Positions 16,875 through 24,326 of a stretch of DNA of 64,000 bases are shown here, in pieces. The stretch comes from Streptomyces albireticuli (GTDB lineage Bacteria; Actinomycetota; Actinomycetes; Streptomycetales; Streptomycetaceae). The DNA is taken from the NCBI RefSeq assembly GCF_021228125.1, contig NZ_JAJQQS010000002.1, forward strand, positions 682,001 to 746,000. The letters are read 5' to 3'. Position 1 is the first letter of the stretch, and each line of letters starts with the position of its first letter. The notes under the pieces were generated by a model. The model was not told the DNA's origin. It did not search any database and was given only the letters and a program-made list of their open reading frames with translations. The position numbers and the translations under genes were made by a program.

Positions 16875-17084
16875 ATGGTGTGGGTGTGGCGGTTCGAGAA
16901 GGCCGACGGGACGGAGACGTCGCCCGCGGTGGAGCCGGAGGAGTTCACCACGCAGGGGGACGCGGAGTCCTGGATCGGTGAGGTCTGGAAGGAGCTGCTG
17001 GACGGCGGCGCGGAGCAGGTGACCCTCTTCGAGGACGACACCGAGATCTATGTGATGAGCCTGCGCGCCGCCGCCGAGGCGTGA
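16875..17084 (+). CDS. Small conserved hypothetical protein (69 aa)
   Basis: A protein of 69 residues with an excellent ribosome site (AGGAGG at 16864-16869) ahead of ATG 16875. It is acidic and soluble, beginning MVWVWRFEKADGTE and including SWIGEVWKELLDGGAEQVTLFEDD. No catalytic residues or known domain are evident; the composition and alternating pattern suggest a small alpha/beta fold. It diverges from the cobU fusion, sharing a short promoter region of about 110 bases with it. Confidence 0.8.
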   Translation: MVWVWRFEKADGTETSPAVEPEEFTTQGDAESWIGEVWKELLDGGAEQVTLFEDDTEIYVMSLRAAAEA

Positions 17085-17652
17085 GGACGGGGGCGGGCCG
17101 CGTCTCCGCGCGGCCTGCCGACCGGAGCCGGCGGCGCGGGCGTTCCGCCCGCGCCGTGGCTTCCGGCTCCGCCGCGGCGCGGCGCCTTGCGGCGCCCTGG
17201 CGGGGTGTCGGGCCCGGAGGGCCCCGCCTGGCACGGCGCTCCGCGCGGTGCGCGGCTCCGCCGGGTGGCCGGCTCGGCGGGTCCGCGCCCTCGCGGAGTG
17301 CCGCGGTCCGTGGTCGCCCGGTGTACGCGAGGCCTTGGCCCGGCGGGGTCCGATCCCGGGCATCCCCGCGCGCCGGTGCCTTCAGTGGGTCCGCCCTCTC
17401 AGAGGTGCGATGACCGCGGTCGCCCGGTGGAGGCGGGCTCCGGCCTTGGCGGGCCTGCCGGGGATCCCCGGGCGCCGGTGCCTCCGGTGGGTCCGTCCTC
17501 CCAGGGGTGCGACGGTCCGCGGCAGTCCGGACCACGCGGGCCCCGGATCAGTGACAGGCCCGGCCCCGGGGAGCCCGCGCGCGAGTGCCCGCCGCACAGC
17601 ATGGCCGCGACATGGCCGGTGAACAGGGGGCAGCCCGCGTGGGCGCCCCGCC
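17085..17652. repeat. 568-bp gap with about three tandem 105-bp imperfect repeats
   Basis: No gene is supported. The motif GGGTCCG...GAGTGC / AGAGGTGCGA / AGGGGTGCGA followed by a CGCGGTC(C)G block recurs at 17279, 17387 and 17489 (periods 108 and 102). Between them CCGGGCATCCCCGCGCGCCGGTG is echoed by GGGATCCCCGGGCGCCGGTG. The gap separates convergent genes; it may act as a terminator region or be decaying duplicated DNA. Confidence 0.55.
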
Positions 17653-18762
17653 TCACAGGGTGCCCAGTGTGACCGTCACGGTCCGGACCGTGCCCTCCCG
17701 GTCGTAGGCCACCTCGGCGCGGTCGCCGGGCTTGAGCGCCGCCAGGGCCTCGGTGAGCGACTGCATGGTCGTGAGGTCGGTGCCGTTCAGGCGGATGAGG
17801 ATGTCCCCGGCCCGGAGTCCGGCCTTCTCGGCGGCCCCGCCGCGCCCCACGGCGACGATCGCGACCCCGGCCGGGGCGAAGTCGGAGCCGACGATCGTCC
17901 GCCCGGTGATGCCGATCGCCGCCCGGCCCGAGTCGGTGACCTTGCCGCTCTTGATGATCTGGTCGGAGAGACGGCGGACCGTGGCGGCCGGGATCGCGAA
18001 GCCGATGCCGGGCGCGGCGCCCTGGCCGAGCTGGGGGTCGACGGCGGCCAGCGTCGGGATGCCGATGACCCGGCCGGACAGGTCGACCAGCGCGCCGCCG
18101 CTGTTGCCGGGGTTGATGGCCGCCGACGTCTGCACCATGTTGCCGATGGTCGCGCCCGTACCGCCGCCCGCCCGGCCCTCGCTGACCGTGCGTCCGACGG
18201 CCGAGACGATGCCCTGCGTGACGCTGCTGGACAGGCCGAGCGGATTGCCCATGGCCAGCACGATCTGCCCGACCTCGACCTTGGCGGAGTCGCCGAGGGT
18301 GGCGGGCTTGAGGTTCTGGGGGACGCTGTCGAGCACCACGACCGCGAGGTCCTGCTCGGGGTAGCTGGCGACCAGCCGGGCGCCGACCGTGCCGCCGCCC
18401 GTGGCCAGGGTGACCTTGAAGGTCTTGGCGCCCCCGACGACGTGCGCGTTGGTGACGACGTGGCCCTTGCCGTCGTAGACGACCCCGGAGCCCAGGCTGT
18501 CCCCGGCGGTGATCTGGACGACGGAGGGCAGGACGTCCTTGACCACCCTCTGATAGGCGGACTGGAGGTCCCCGGCCGGGCCGCGCCCCGAGGGCGGGGC
18601 GATCGCGGCGGGGGCGGGCGAGGCGCTCGTCGCCCGCCCGCCCGTGGAGGGGGAGGAGCCGGGGATGCCGGAGCACCCGCCCAGCACCGCCGCCGCGCAG
18701 GCGGTGGCCGCCACGGGGGTCAGGAGCCGGCGCGGGAGGGTCCGGGCGCGTGAGACGTCCAT
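17653..18762 (-). CDS. HtrA/DegP-type trypsin-like serine protease with PDZ domain, lipoprotein
   Basis: A 369-residue S1C protease. The signal peptide ends in a lipobox VLGGC with lipidated C30, so it should be anchored outside the membrane. After a Ser/Pro/Ala-rich spacer the protease domain shows the triad: His in VTNAHVV, Asp in DLAVVVLD and Ser in INPGNSGGALVD. A PDZ domain (about 285-365) includes GITGRT, GVAIVAVGRGGAAEKAGLRAGDILIRLNG. HtrA-type enzymes degrade or chaperone misfolded envelope proteins. Start ATG 18762. Transcribed leftward, away from the methyltransferase gene only in orientation order (both leftward, 100-bp gap). Confidence 0.93.
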   Translation of the reverse strand: MDVSRARTLPRRLLTPVAATACAAAVLGGCSGIPGSSPSTGGRATSASPAPAAIAPPSGRGPAGDLQSAYQRVVKDVLPSVVQITAGDSLGSGVVYDGKGHVVTNAHVVGGAKTFKVTLATGGGTVGARLVASYPEQDLAVVVLDSVPQNLKPATLGDSAKVEVGQIVLAMGNPLGLSSSVTQGIVSAVGRTVSEGRAGGGTGATIGNMVQTSAAINPGNSGGALVDLSGRVIGIPTLAAVDPQLGQGAAPGIGFAIPAATVRRLSDQIIKSGKVTDSGRAAIGITGRTIVGSDFAPAGVAIVAVGRGGAAEKAGLRAGDILIRLNGTDLTTMQSLTEALAALKPGDRAEVAYDREGTVRTVTVTLGTL

Positions 18763-18862
18763 GTTCGGAGTATCACGTCCGCCCGGTCCGCTGTCCCGGC
18801 CAGAGACGCCGGGTGCCGCCGTACGGGCGGAGGGCCGCGCCGGACCCCCCGCGCGTCCCGGT

Positions 18863-19666
18863 TCAGCCCCGCACGCCGCACAGGTGCAGCAGCGCCGCGA
18901 CCGCGCGGTACGGGTCGGAGCGGCCCGCCCGGTCCTCGGCGGCGAGCAGGCGCTCCAGCGCCTCGCCCGCCGGGGGCTCCCGGCCCTCGGCCGCCTGGTC
19001 GGTGAAGACCCGCACCCCGTACCAGGCGTGCAGCGGGGCGCCGATGCCGGCGAGCGTCGCCGTCAGCGTCTCCCGGCGGTCCGCGCGGACCGTAAGGCCG
19101 AGGCGGTTGACGTAGGCGGGGGAGTCGAAGGCCGCGAGGGCCGTCCCCCAGTCCCCGGCCAGCCCCGGTCGCATGGCCAGCGCGTCGGCGTTCCGGACGA
19201 GCAGCGAGAGGAGGCCGCCGGGCGCGAGCACCCGGGCCAGCCCGGCGAGCATCGGGTCCGGCTCCGTCACGTACATCAGCACGCCGTGGCACAGCACGAC
19301 GTCGAAGGCACCGGGGTGGAAGTGCGCTCCCGCGTCCCGGCCGTCGCCCTCGACCACCCGCACCCGCTCCCGGATGCCCTCGGGCTCCGCCGTCAGCGCC
19401 TCGCGCAGGGCGGCCACCATCCGGGGGTCGGACTCCAGGCCCGTCACCTCATGGCCCGCCCGGGCCAGCCGCAGGGCCTGGGTGCCCTGGCCGGGGCCGA
19501 CGTCGAGGACCCGCAGCCGGCGGCCCACCGGGAAGCGAGCGCTTATCTGTTCGTCGAGCTGGCGTGCGACCAGCTCCTGCCGGACCGCGTTCCGTAAGCC
19601 GCCCAGGCCCCGGAGCCAGCCCTCCGCGCCACCGCCGAAGGCGGACGCGAGGGCGGCACCGCTCAG
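18863..19666 (-). CDS. SAM-dependent methyltransferase with a probable CTG start and a TTA codon
   Basis: A class I methyltransferase of about 267 residues. Motif I is VLDVGPGQGTQALRLARAG, followed by GLESDP, VVEGDGRD and FDVVLCHGVLMYV, as in the SmtA/CmoM-like group. I find no ATG, GTG or TTG start in frame near the expected N-terminus. CTG 19666 (LSGAALASAFGGG) overlaps the TGA of the upstream DUF3043 gene as CTGA and has GGGGAG 5 bases upstream, so translation is probably coupled. Codon 24 (19597-19595) is TTA, the leucine codon read only by bldA tRNA in Streptomyces, so expression may be tied to development. Confidence 0.85.
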   Translation of the reverse strand: MSGAALASAFGGGAEGWLRGLGGLRNAVRQELVARQLDEQISARFPVGRRLRVLDVGPGQGTQALRLARAGHEVTGLESDPRMVAALREALTAEPEGIRERVRVVEGDGRDAGAHFHPGAFDVVLCHGVLMYVTEPDPMLAGLARVLAPGGLLSLLVRNADALAMRPGLAGDWGTALAAFDSPAYVNRLGLTVRADRRETLTATLAGIGAPLHAWYGVRVFTDQAAEGREPPAGEALERLLAAEDRAGRSDPYRAVAALLHLCGVRG

Positions 19667-20262
19667 GGCTTCTCCCCGCGCTTGACCTTCGGCTTGGGCA
19701 GCCGCAGCCGGCGCATCTGGAGCGTGCGCATCAGGGCGTACGGCACCACGCCGCGGAGGTTCTCGTCCGGGAAGCGCTTCTTCAGGGCGCGCTTCAGCGT
19801 GACGGCCGTGATCACGGAGTTGATCACGATCAGGACGATCACGAGCATCCACACCAGGAGCACGTACGACTGGAAACCGCCGCGGTTGATCATGCTCAGG
19901 ACGAGGATGAGGACGGCGAGCGGGAGGAAGAACTCCGCCACCGAGTACCGCGCGTCCACGAAGTCGCGCGCGAAGCGGCGGAGCGGGCCCTTGTCACGGG
20001 CGGGCAGGAAGCGCTCGTCGCCATTGGCCAGCGCCTCGCGCTGCTTGGCCAGGTCCGCGCGGCGGGCCTCCCGCGCGCGCTTCGTGGCCTCCTTGCGGTT
20101 GGCCGGCGTGGCGGCCAGGCTGCGGCGCTGCGAGCTGGCCTCGCTGCGCTTGGGGGTGGGGCGGCCCTTGGGTGCCTGCGGGTCGCGCTGCTTCGGCTGG
20201 TCCGCGGTCACCTGGGTGGCTGCGGCCTGCTCATCCTTGGAGGTGGAACGGCTTCGGAACAC
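19663..20262 (-). CDS. DUF3043 membrane protein
   Basis: A 199-residue protein from GTG 20262 (VFRSRSTSKDEQAAATQV). The first half is highly charged (KGRPTPKRSEASSQRRSLAATPANRKEATKRAREARRADLAKQREAL), then the conserved DFVDARYSVAEFF precedes two transmembrane segments (LPLAVLILVLSMI and YVLLVWMLVIVLIVINSVI) and a basic tail. This is the pattern of DUF3043, an actinobacterial family of unknown function. No good ribosome site precedes the GTG; TTG 20271 is an alternative. The stop overlaps the proposed CTG start of the methyltransferase. Confidence 0.85.
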   Translation of the reverse strand: MFRSRSTSKDEQAAATQVTADQPKQRDPQAPKGRPTPKRSEASSQRRSLAATPANRKEATKRAREARRADLAKQREALANGDERFLPARDKGPLRRFARDFVDARYSVAEFFLPLAVLILVLSMINRGGFQSYVLLVWMLVIVLIVINSVITAVTLKRALKKRFPDENLRGVVPYALMRTLQMRRLRLPKPKVKRGEKP

Positions 20263-20536
20263 AACACCCAAGGGTACGGGGTGACGGCAGGTGGGCGCCG
20301 GTGCCAAGGGAACGATCCGGCAACGGCGGAGCGTTCCCCCTACGGGAAGGGGCGCCGCGCACCCGCCCCCCGAGGTGCTCCTACTCCTTGCGCCGGAGGG
20401 CGGCGACCTCCTGATCGTCCTGGAGGAGGAGCGCATCGGAGCCCGAACAGTGCGGTAATGGAAGCGGGCCCTTTACTGTGGGGTCTGCAAGATGTGCTGG
20501 AGCTCGTAGTCCGTCAGAAGGGGGCGCCCGAGGCCC

Positions 20537-21340
20537 ATGAGCGGTGTCATGAAGCGTATGGGAATGATTTTCCGCGCGAAGGCCAACAAGGCCCTGGACC
20601 GGGCCGAGGACCCGCGCGAGACCCTCGACTACTCGTACCAGAAGCAGCTCGAGCTGCTCCAGAAGGTACGCCGCGGCGTCGCCGACGTGGCGACGTCCCG
20701 CAAGCGCCTGGAGCTCCAGCTGAACCAGCTCCAGGGCCAGTCCAGCAAGCTGGAGGACCAGGGCCGCAAGGCGCTCGCCCTCGGCCGCGAGGACCTGGCG
20801 CGCGAGGCGCTCTCCCGCCGCGCCGCCCTCCAGCAGCAGGTCAGCGACCTGGAGACGCAGCACACCACGCTCCAGGGCGAGGAGGAGAAGCTCACCCTCG
20901 CCGCGCAGCGCCTCCAGGCCAAGGTCGACGCCTTCCGTACGAAGAAGGAGACGATCAAGGCCACCTACACCGCCGCCCAGGCCCAGACCCGCATCGGCGA
21001 GGCCTTCTCCGGCATCTCCGAGGAGATGGGCGACGTCGGCATGGCCATCCAGCGGGCCGAGGACAAGACCCAGCAGATGCAGGCGCGCGCCGGCGCCATC
21101 GACGAGCTGCTCGCCTCGGGCGCGCTCGACGACCCGACCGGCACGGCGAAGGACGACATCACCGCCGAGCTGGAGCGCCTCTCCGGCGGCTCCGACGTGG
21201 AGCTGGAGCTCCAGCGGATGAAGGCCGAGCTCGCGGGCGGCACCGGCGGCACCAAGCAGGCCATCGAGGGCGGCAGCGGCCAGGCCGGCCAGCCGGGCCA
21301 GGCGCAGCCGCAGGAGCACCCCCGCTTCGACAAGCAGTGA
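20537..21340 (+). CDS. pspA: PspA/IM30 (Vipp1) family envelope-stress protein
   Basis: A 267-residue protein that is almost entirely helical coiled coil, from MKRMGMIFRAKANKALDRAEDPRETLDYSYQKQLELLQKVRRGVADV through the KRLELQLNQLQ and ALLEQQV-type heptads. This is a PspA/IM30 family member, related to ESCRT-III, which polymerises on the inner membrane face to preserve membrane integrity. The C-terminus is Gly/Gln-rich and likely disordered. The start is ATG 20537; an internal ATG at 20549 is possible. It diverges from the DUF3043 gene across a 274-base promoter region and is followed by pspAA. Confidence 0.93.
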   Translation: MSGVMKRMGMIFRAKANKALDRAEDPRETLDYSYQKQLELLQKVRRGVADVATSRKRLELQLNQLQGQSSKLEDQGRKALALGREDLAREALSRRAALQQQVSDLETQHTTLQGEEEKLTLAAQRLQAKVDAFRTKKETIKATYTAAQAQTRIGEAFSGISEEMGDVGMAIQRAEDKTQQMQARAGAIDELLASGALDDPTGTAKDDITAELERLSGGSDVELELQRMKAELAGGTGGTKQAIEGGSGQAGQPGQAQPQEHPRFDKQ

Positions 21341-21417
21341 CCCGCCCGCGGTGACGGCACCGTGCGGGGGGCCGTGGTGACGGACCCGCGGCCACGCACG
21401 GGCCGGAGCGGGCTCCG

Positions 21418-21490
21418 GCAGGGCAGTGACGCAATGCAGTGACCCAGGGCAGTGAACCCAGGGCAGTGGCAGTGACAGGGCAGCGAGCAG
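21418..21490. repeat. Short iterated GGGCAGTGA repeats upstream of pspAA
   Basis: The unit CAGGGCAGTGA(A/C) or a close variant recurs about five times within some 70 bases between pspA and pspAA. Spacing is irregular. It could be a protein-binding iteron cluster or slippage-derived repeat. Confidence 0.5.
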
Positions 21491-21557
21491 TCCCCGCAGA
21501 CGCAGTACTCACCCAGTGAGCAGCGCGCCGACAGGCACCGGACCGAGGGAGACCGTC

Positions 21558-21836
21558 ATGATCGTACGGATCATGGGGGAGGGCCAGTGGAAGCTGGCCG
21601 ACAGCCACTTCACCGAGCTCAACAAGCTGGACGACGAGCTTCTGGAGGAGATGGAGAGCGGCGACCAGGAAGGCTTCCGCCGCACCCTCGGTGATCTGCT
21701 CGACGCCGTGCGCCGGCTGGGCTCCCCCCTGCCGGACGACGCCCTGGAGCCCTCGGAGCTGATCCTGCCCGCGCCCGACGCCTCCCTCGAAGAGGTCCGG
21801 GCGATGCTGAGCGACGACGGGCTCATCCCGGGCTGA
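21558..21836 (+). CDS. pspAA: PspA-associated protein PspAA
   Basis: A 92-residue acidic protein beginning MIVRIMGEGQWKLADSHFTELNKLDDELLEEMESGDQEGFRRTL. This is the PspAA domain, which accompanies PspA genes in actinobacteria and cyanobacteria and is thought to act with PspA at the membrane. ATG 21558 is chosen because GAGGGA lies 7 bases upstream; the in-frame ATG at 21516 has no ribosome site. It follows pspA by 217 bases containing short repeats, and a very strong terminator follows, ending the unit. Confidence 0.88.
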   Translation: MIVRIMGEGQWKLADSHFTELNKLDDELLEEMESGDQEGFRRTLGDLLDAVRRLGSPLPDDALEPSELILPAPDASLEEVRAMLSDDGLIPG

Positions 21837-21840
21837 TCCG

Positions 21841-21890
21841 GTCCGGCGACCCGGTCCGGCAGCCCGGTCCGGCGGTCCGGTCCGGAAGGC
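21841..21890. repeat. Four tandem 13-bp repeats of CCGGTCCGGCRGC type
   Basis: GTCCGG recurs at 21841, 21854, 21867 and 21880, a strict 13-base period, with intervening bases CGAC/CAGC/CGG. It starts 5 bases after the pspAA stop codon. Copy number may vary between strains. Confidence 0.7.
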
Positions 21891-22096
21891 CGGCCTCGGC
21901 AGCCGGGCTCCGGCCGTGGGCCCGGCCGTCCGCCCCGGCCGGACGCGCCGGTGCCGGCAAGGGGGCGGTGCCGGTACGCCGCCCGCCCTGAGCGCGGCCC
22001 TCGTACGCCCCCGCACCTCCCGCACAGTCCCGCACAGCCTTACGGACCAAACGGATCCCCCGGCCTTCCCGGCCGGTCCGGCACGGCACTCCAGCA

Positions 22097-22140
22097 CCCG
22101 CCGCGCCCCCGCCCCTCCCGAGGGGCGGGGGCGCGGCGGG
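22097..22140 (+). terminator. Very strong 20-bp hairpin terminator
   Basis: CCCGCCGCGCCCCCGCCCCT (22097-22116) pairs perfectly with the segment 22121-22140 around the loop CCCG. It separates pspAA from the following two-component operon. Confidence 0.85.
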
Positions 22141-22204
22141 CCGTGGCCGGGCCGTGGCGGTCCCGCCCGTGCCTTGTCCGCCCCGCCCCGCCCCGAGGAC
22201 CCCG

Positions 22205-23488
22205 ATGACCTCCCTCACCGTCACCGGCCTCGCCCGCGCGCACCGCTGGCTGCGCGCGCACCCCCTCGCGGCCGACGCCCTCCTCGCCGCCGCCACCTTC
22301 GTCACCGTCCTGATCGGCGCCTCGGTCAGCCGGTACACCGACCGGCACCCGCCCGGCTCCGGCTTCGTCCTGCTCGCGCTTCTCGCCTGCGCCTGCCTCG
22401 TGCTCCGCCGCCGGGCCCCGCGAGCGGTCCTGTGCGCCACCTCGGCCGCGACCCTCTTCGAGATCGTCGACATCCGGGGTCCCGCCCCGCACACCCAGAT
22501 CGCGATGTCCGTCGTCGTGGCCCTCTACACCGTCGCCTCCCGCACCGAGCGGCCCACGGCCTGGCGGATCGCCGTGGTCACCGTCGCCGTCCTCACCGCC
22601 GGTGGCATGGCCTTCGGGATGCCGCCCTGGTACTCCCAGGAGAACCTCGCCCTGCTGGCCTGGACCGGCATGGCGGGCGCCGCCGGGGACGCCGTCCGCA
22701 GCCGCCGCGCCTACGTCGCCGCGATCGAGGAGCGGGCGGTGCGCGCCGAGCGCACCCGCGAGGAGGAGGCCCGCCGCCGGGTCGCCGAGGAGCGGCTGCG
22801 CATCGCCCGGGAGCTGCACGACGTCGTGGCCCACCACATCGCCCTGGTCAACGTCCAGGCCGGGGTCGCCTCGCACCTCATGGACAGCCGCCCCGACCAG
22901 GCCAAAGAGGCCCTCGCGCACGTCCGCGAGGCCAGCCGCTCGGCGCTGGCGGAGCTGCGCGCGACCGTCGGCCTGCTGCGCCAGTACGGCGACCCGGAGG
23001 CCCCCACCGAGCCCGCGCCCGGCCTCGGTGTCCTCGCCCACCTCGTCGACGGATTCGCCCGCGTCGGCCTGGACGTCACGCTCACCATGGCCTCCACCCT
23101 GCCCGGCGGCCCCGGCAGCGGCACGGACCCCGCCGAGGCGGCCGCCGTGCTCGGCCGGCTGCCCGGAGCCGTGGACCTCACCGCCTACCGGCTCCTCCAG
23201 GAGGCGCTCACCAACGTCCACAAGCACGCCGGGCCCGGCGCCCGCGCCGAGGTCGCCCTGCTGCGCGGCGCGGACCGCCTGCTCCTGACCGTGCTGGACG
23301 ACGGCGCCGGACCGCTCCCGGAGGCGGCGGAGGGGCGGGGCGGCCACGGCCTGATCGGCATGCGCGAGCGCGCCACCGCGCTCGGGGGCAGCTGTGAGGC
23401 GGGTCCCCGCGCCGACGGCACCCCCGGCTTCCGGGTCCGCGCGACGCTGCCGCTGCCGGGGCGGGCGGAGCCTACGCTGACCCCATGA
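22205..23488 (+). CDS. Two-component sensor histidine kinase, NarL-partner (HisKA_3) type
   Basis: A 427-residue membrane kinase. Residues 1-165 hold about four to five transmembrane segments without a large sensor loop. A short coiled stretch leads to the dimerisation domain RIARELHDVVAHHIALVNVQAGVASH with phospho-accepting H205. An HATPase_c domain follows, with YRLLQEALTNVHKHAGPGA (N box), LDDGAGP (G1) and GGHGLIGMRERATALGG. ATG 22205 has GAGGA 6 bases upstream. The stop overlaps the start of the response-regulator gene as ATGA, so the pair is coupled. The signal is unknown; membrane-intrinsic sensing is likely. Confidence 0.93.
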   Translation: MTSLTVTGLARAHRWLRAHPLAADALLAAATFVTVLIGASVSRYTDRHPPGSGFVLLALLACACLVLRRRAPRAVLCATSAATLFEIVDIRGPAPHTQIAMSVVVALYTVASRTERPTAWRIAVVTVAVLTAGGMAFGMPPWYSQENLALLAWTGMAGAAGDAVRSRRAYVAAIEERAVRAERTREEEARRRVAEERLRIARELHDVVAHHIALVNVQAGVASHLMDSRPDQAKEALAHVREASRSALAELRATVGLLRQYGDPEAPTEPAPGLGVLAHLVDGFARVGLDVTLTMASTLPGGPGSGTDPAEAAAVLGRLPGAVDLTAYRLLQEALTNVHKHAGPGARAEVALLRGADRLLLTVLDDGAGPLPEAAEGRGGHGLIGMRERATALGGSCEAGPRADGTPGFRVRATLPLPGRAEPTLTP

Positions 23489-24198
23489 CCGAACCCGTCA
23501 GTACGCCCGTGCACCCCGTCCGGGTGCTCCTCGCCGACGACCAGGCACTGCTGCGCAGCGCGTTCCGGGTACTGGTGGAGTCCGAGGCGGACATGACGGT
23601 GGTGGGCGAGGCCGCGGACGGCGCGGAGGCCGTCGAGCTCACCCGCCGGCTCACCCCGGACGTCGTGCTGATGGACATCCGCATGCCCGGCACGGACGGC
23701 CTCGCCGCGACCCGCGCCATCTGCGCCGACCCCGCGCTCTCCCAGGTGCGGGTGGTGATGCTGACGACCTTCGAGGTCGACGAGTACGTGGTGGAGTCGC
23801 TCCGTGCGGGCGCCTCGGGCTTCCTCGGCAAGGGCGCGGAGCCGGACGAGCTGCTCAACGCGATACGGGTGACGCGGGCGGGGGAGTCGCTGCTGTCACC
23901 CGCCGCCACGAAGGGCCTGATCGCCCGTTTCCTCGCGCAGGGTGAGCCGGGGCCGGTTCCCGACGGCGGGGAGCGGGGCGCGGGGCGGCTCGCGGCGCTG
24001 ACGGGCCGGGAGCGGGAGGTGCTGGTGCAGGTGGCGGGCGGGTTGTCGAACGACGAGATCGGCGAGCGGCTCACCGTCAGCCCGCTGACGGTGAAGACGC
24101 ATGTGAACCGGGCGATGGCCAAGCTCGGGGCCCGGGACCGGGCGCAGCTGGTCGTCATCGCTTACGAATCGGGGCTGGTGCGGCCGAGGGCGGAGTGA
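23485..24198 (+). CDS. NarL/FixJ-family response regulator
   Basis: A 237-residue regulator. The receiver domain (about 12-130) shows acidic residues D18-D19 in LADDQ, phospho-acceptor D64 in VVLMDIRMPG, and the Thr/Lys positions in MLTTFE and GFLGKG. The C-terminal LuxR-type helix-turn-helix reads LTGREREVLVQVAGGLSNDEIGERLTVSPLTVKTHVNRAMAKLGARDRAQLVVIAYE. Its ATG overlaps the kinase stop by four bases. Targets are not deducible; neighbouring pspA-pspAA would be worth considering, but a terminator separates them. Confidence 0.94.
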   Translation: MTEPVSTPVHPVRVLLADDQALLRSAFRVLVESEADMTVVGEAADGAEAVELTRRLTPDVVLMDIRMPGTDGLAATRAICADPALSQVRVVMLTTFEVDEYVVESLRAGASGFLGKGAEPDELLNAIRVTRAGESLLSPAATKGLIARFLAQGEPGPVPDGGERGAGRLAALTGREREVLVQVAGGLSNDEIGERLTVSPLTVKTHVNRAMAKLGARDRAQLVVIAYESGLVRPRAE

Positions 24199-24253
24199 CC
24201 TTCCCCGGCCGGGGCCCTTCCCGGCCGGGCCGCCCCCTCCCGGACGCGCGCGA

Positions 24254-24285
24254 GCGCCGGACGGGCCGTTCGGCCCGTCCGGCGC
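24254..24285. terminator. Bidirectional hairpin terminator between response regulator and nadA
   Basis: GCGCCGGACGGGCCG (24254-24268) pairs perfectly with CGGCCCGTCCGGCGC (24271-24285), closing on a GTTC tip. It lies between convergent stops. The stem shares the GCCGGACGGGC core with the dispersed intergenic element. Confidence 0.85.
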
Positions 24286-24326
24286 CCGGGGGTACGCGGG
24301 TCCCGGGGCCGGGCCCCGGCCACCGT

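Larger units (their letters stand above)
21837..22204. other. 368-bp gap between pspAA and the sensor kinase
   Basis: No gene is supported. It holds four exact-period 13-bp repeats right after the pspAA stop (21841-21890), the 20-bp terminator stem at 22097-22140, and the promoter region of the two-component operon. Confidence 0.55.
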
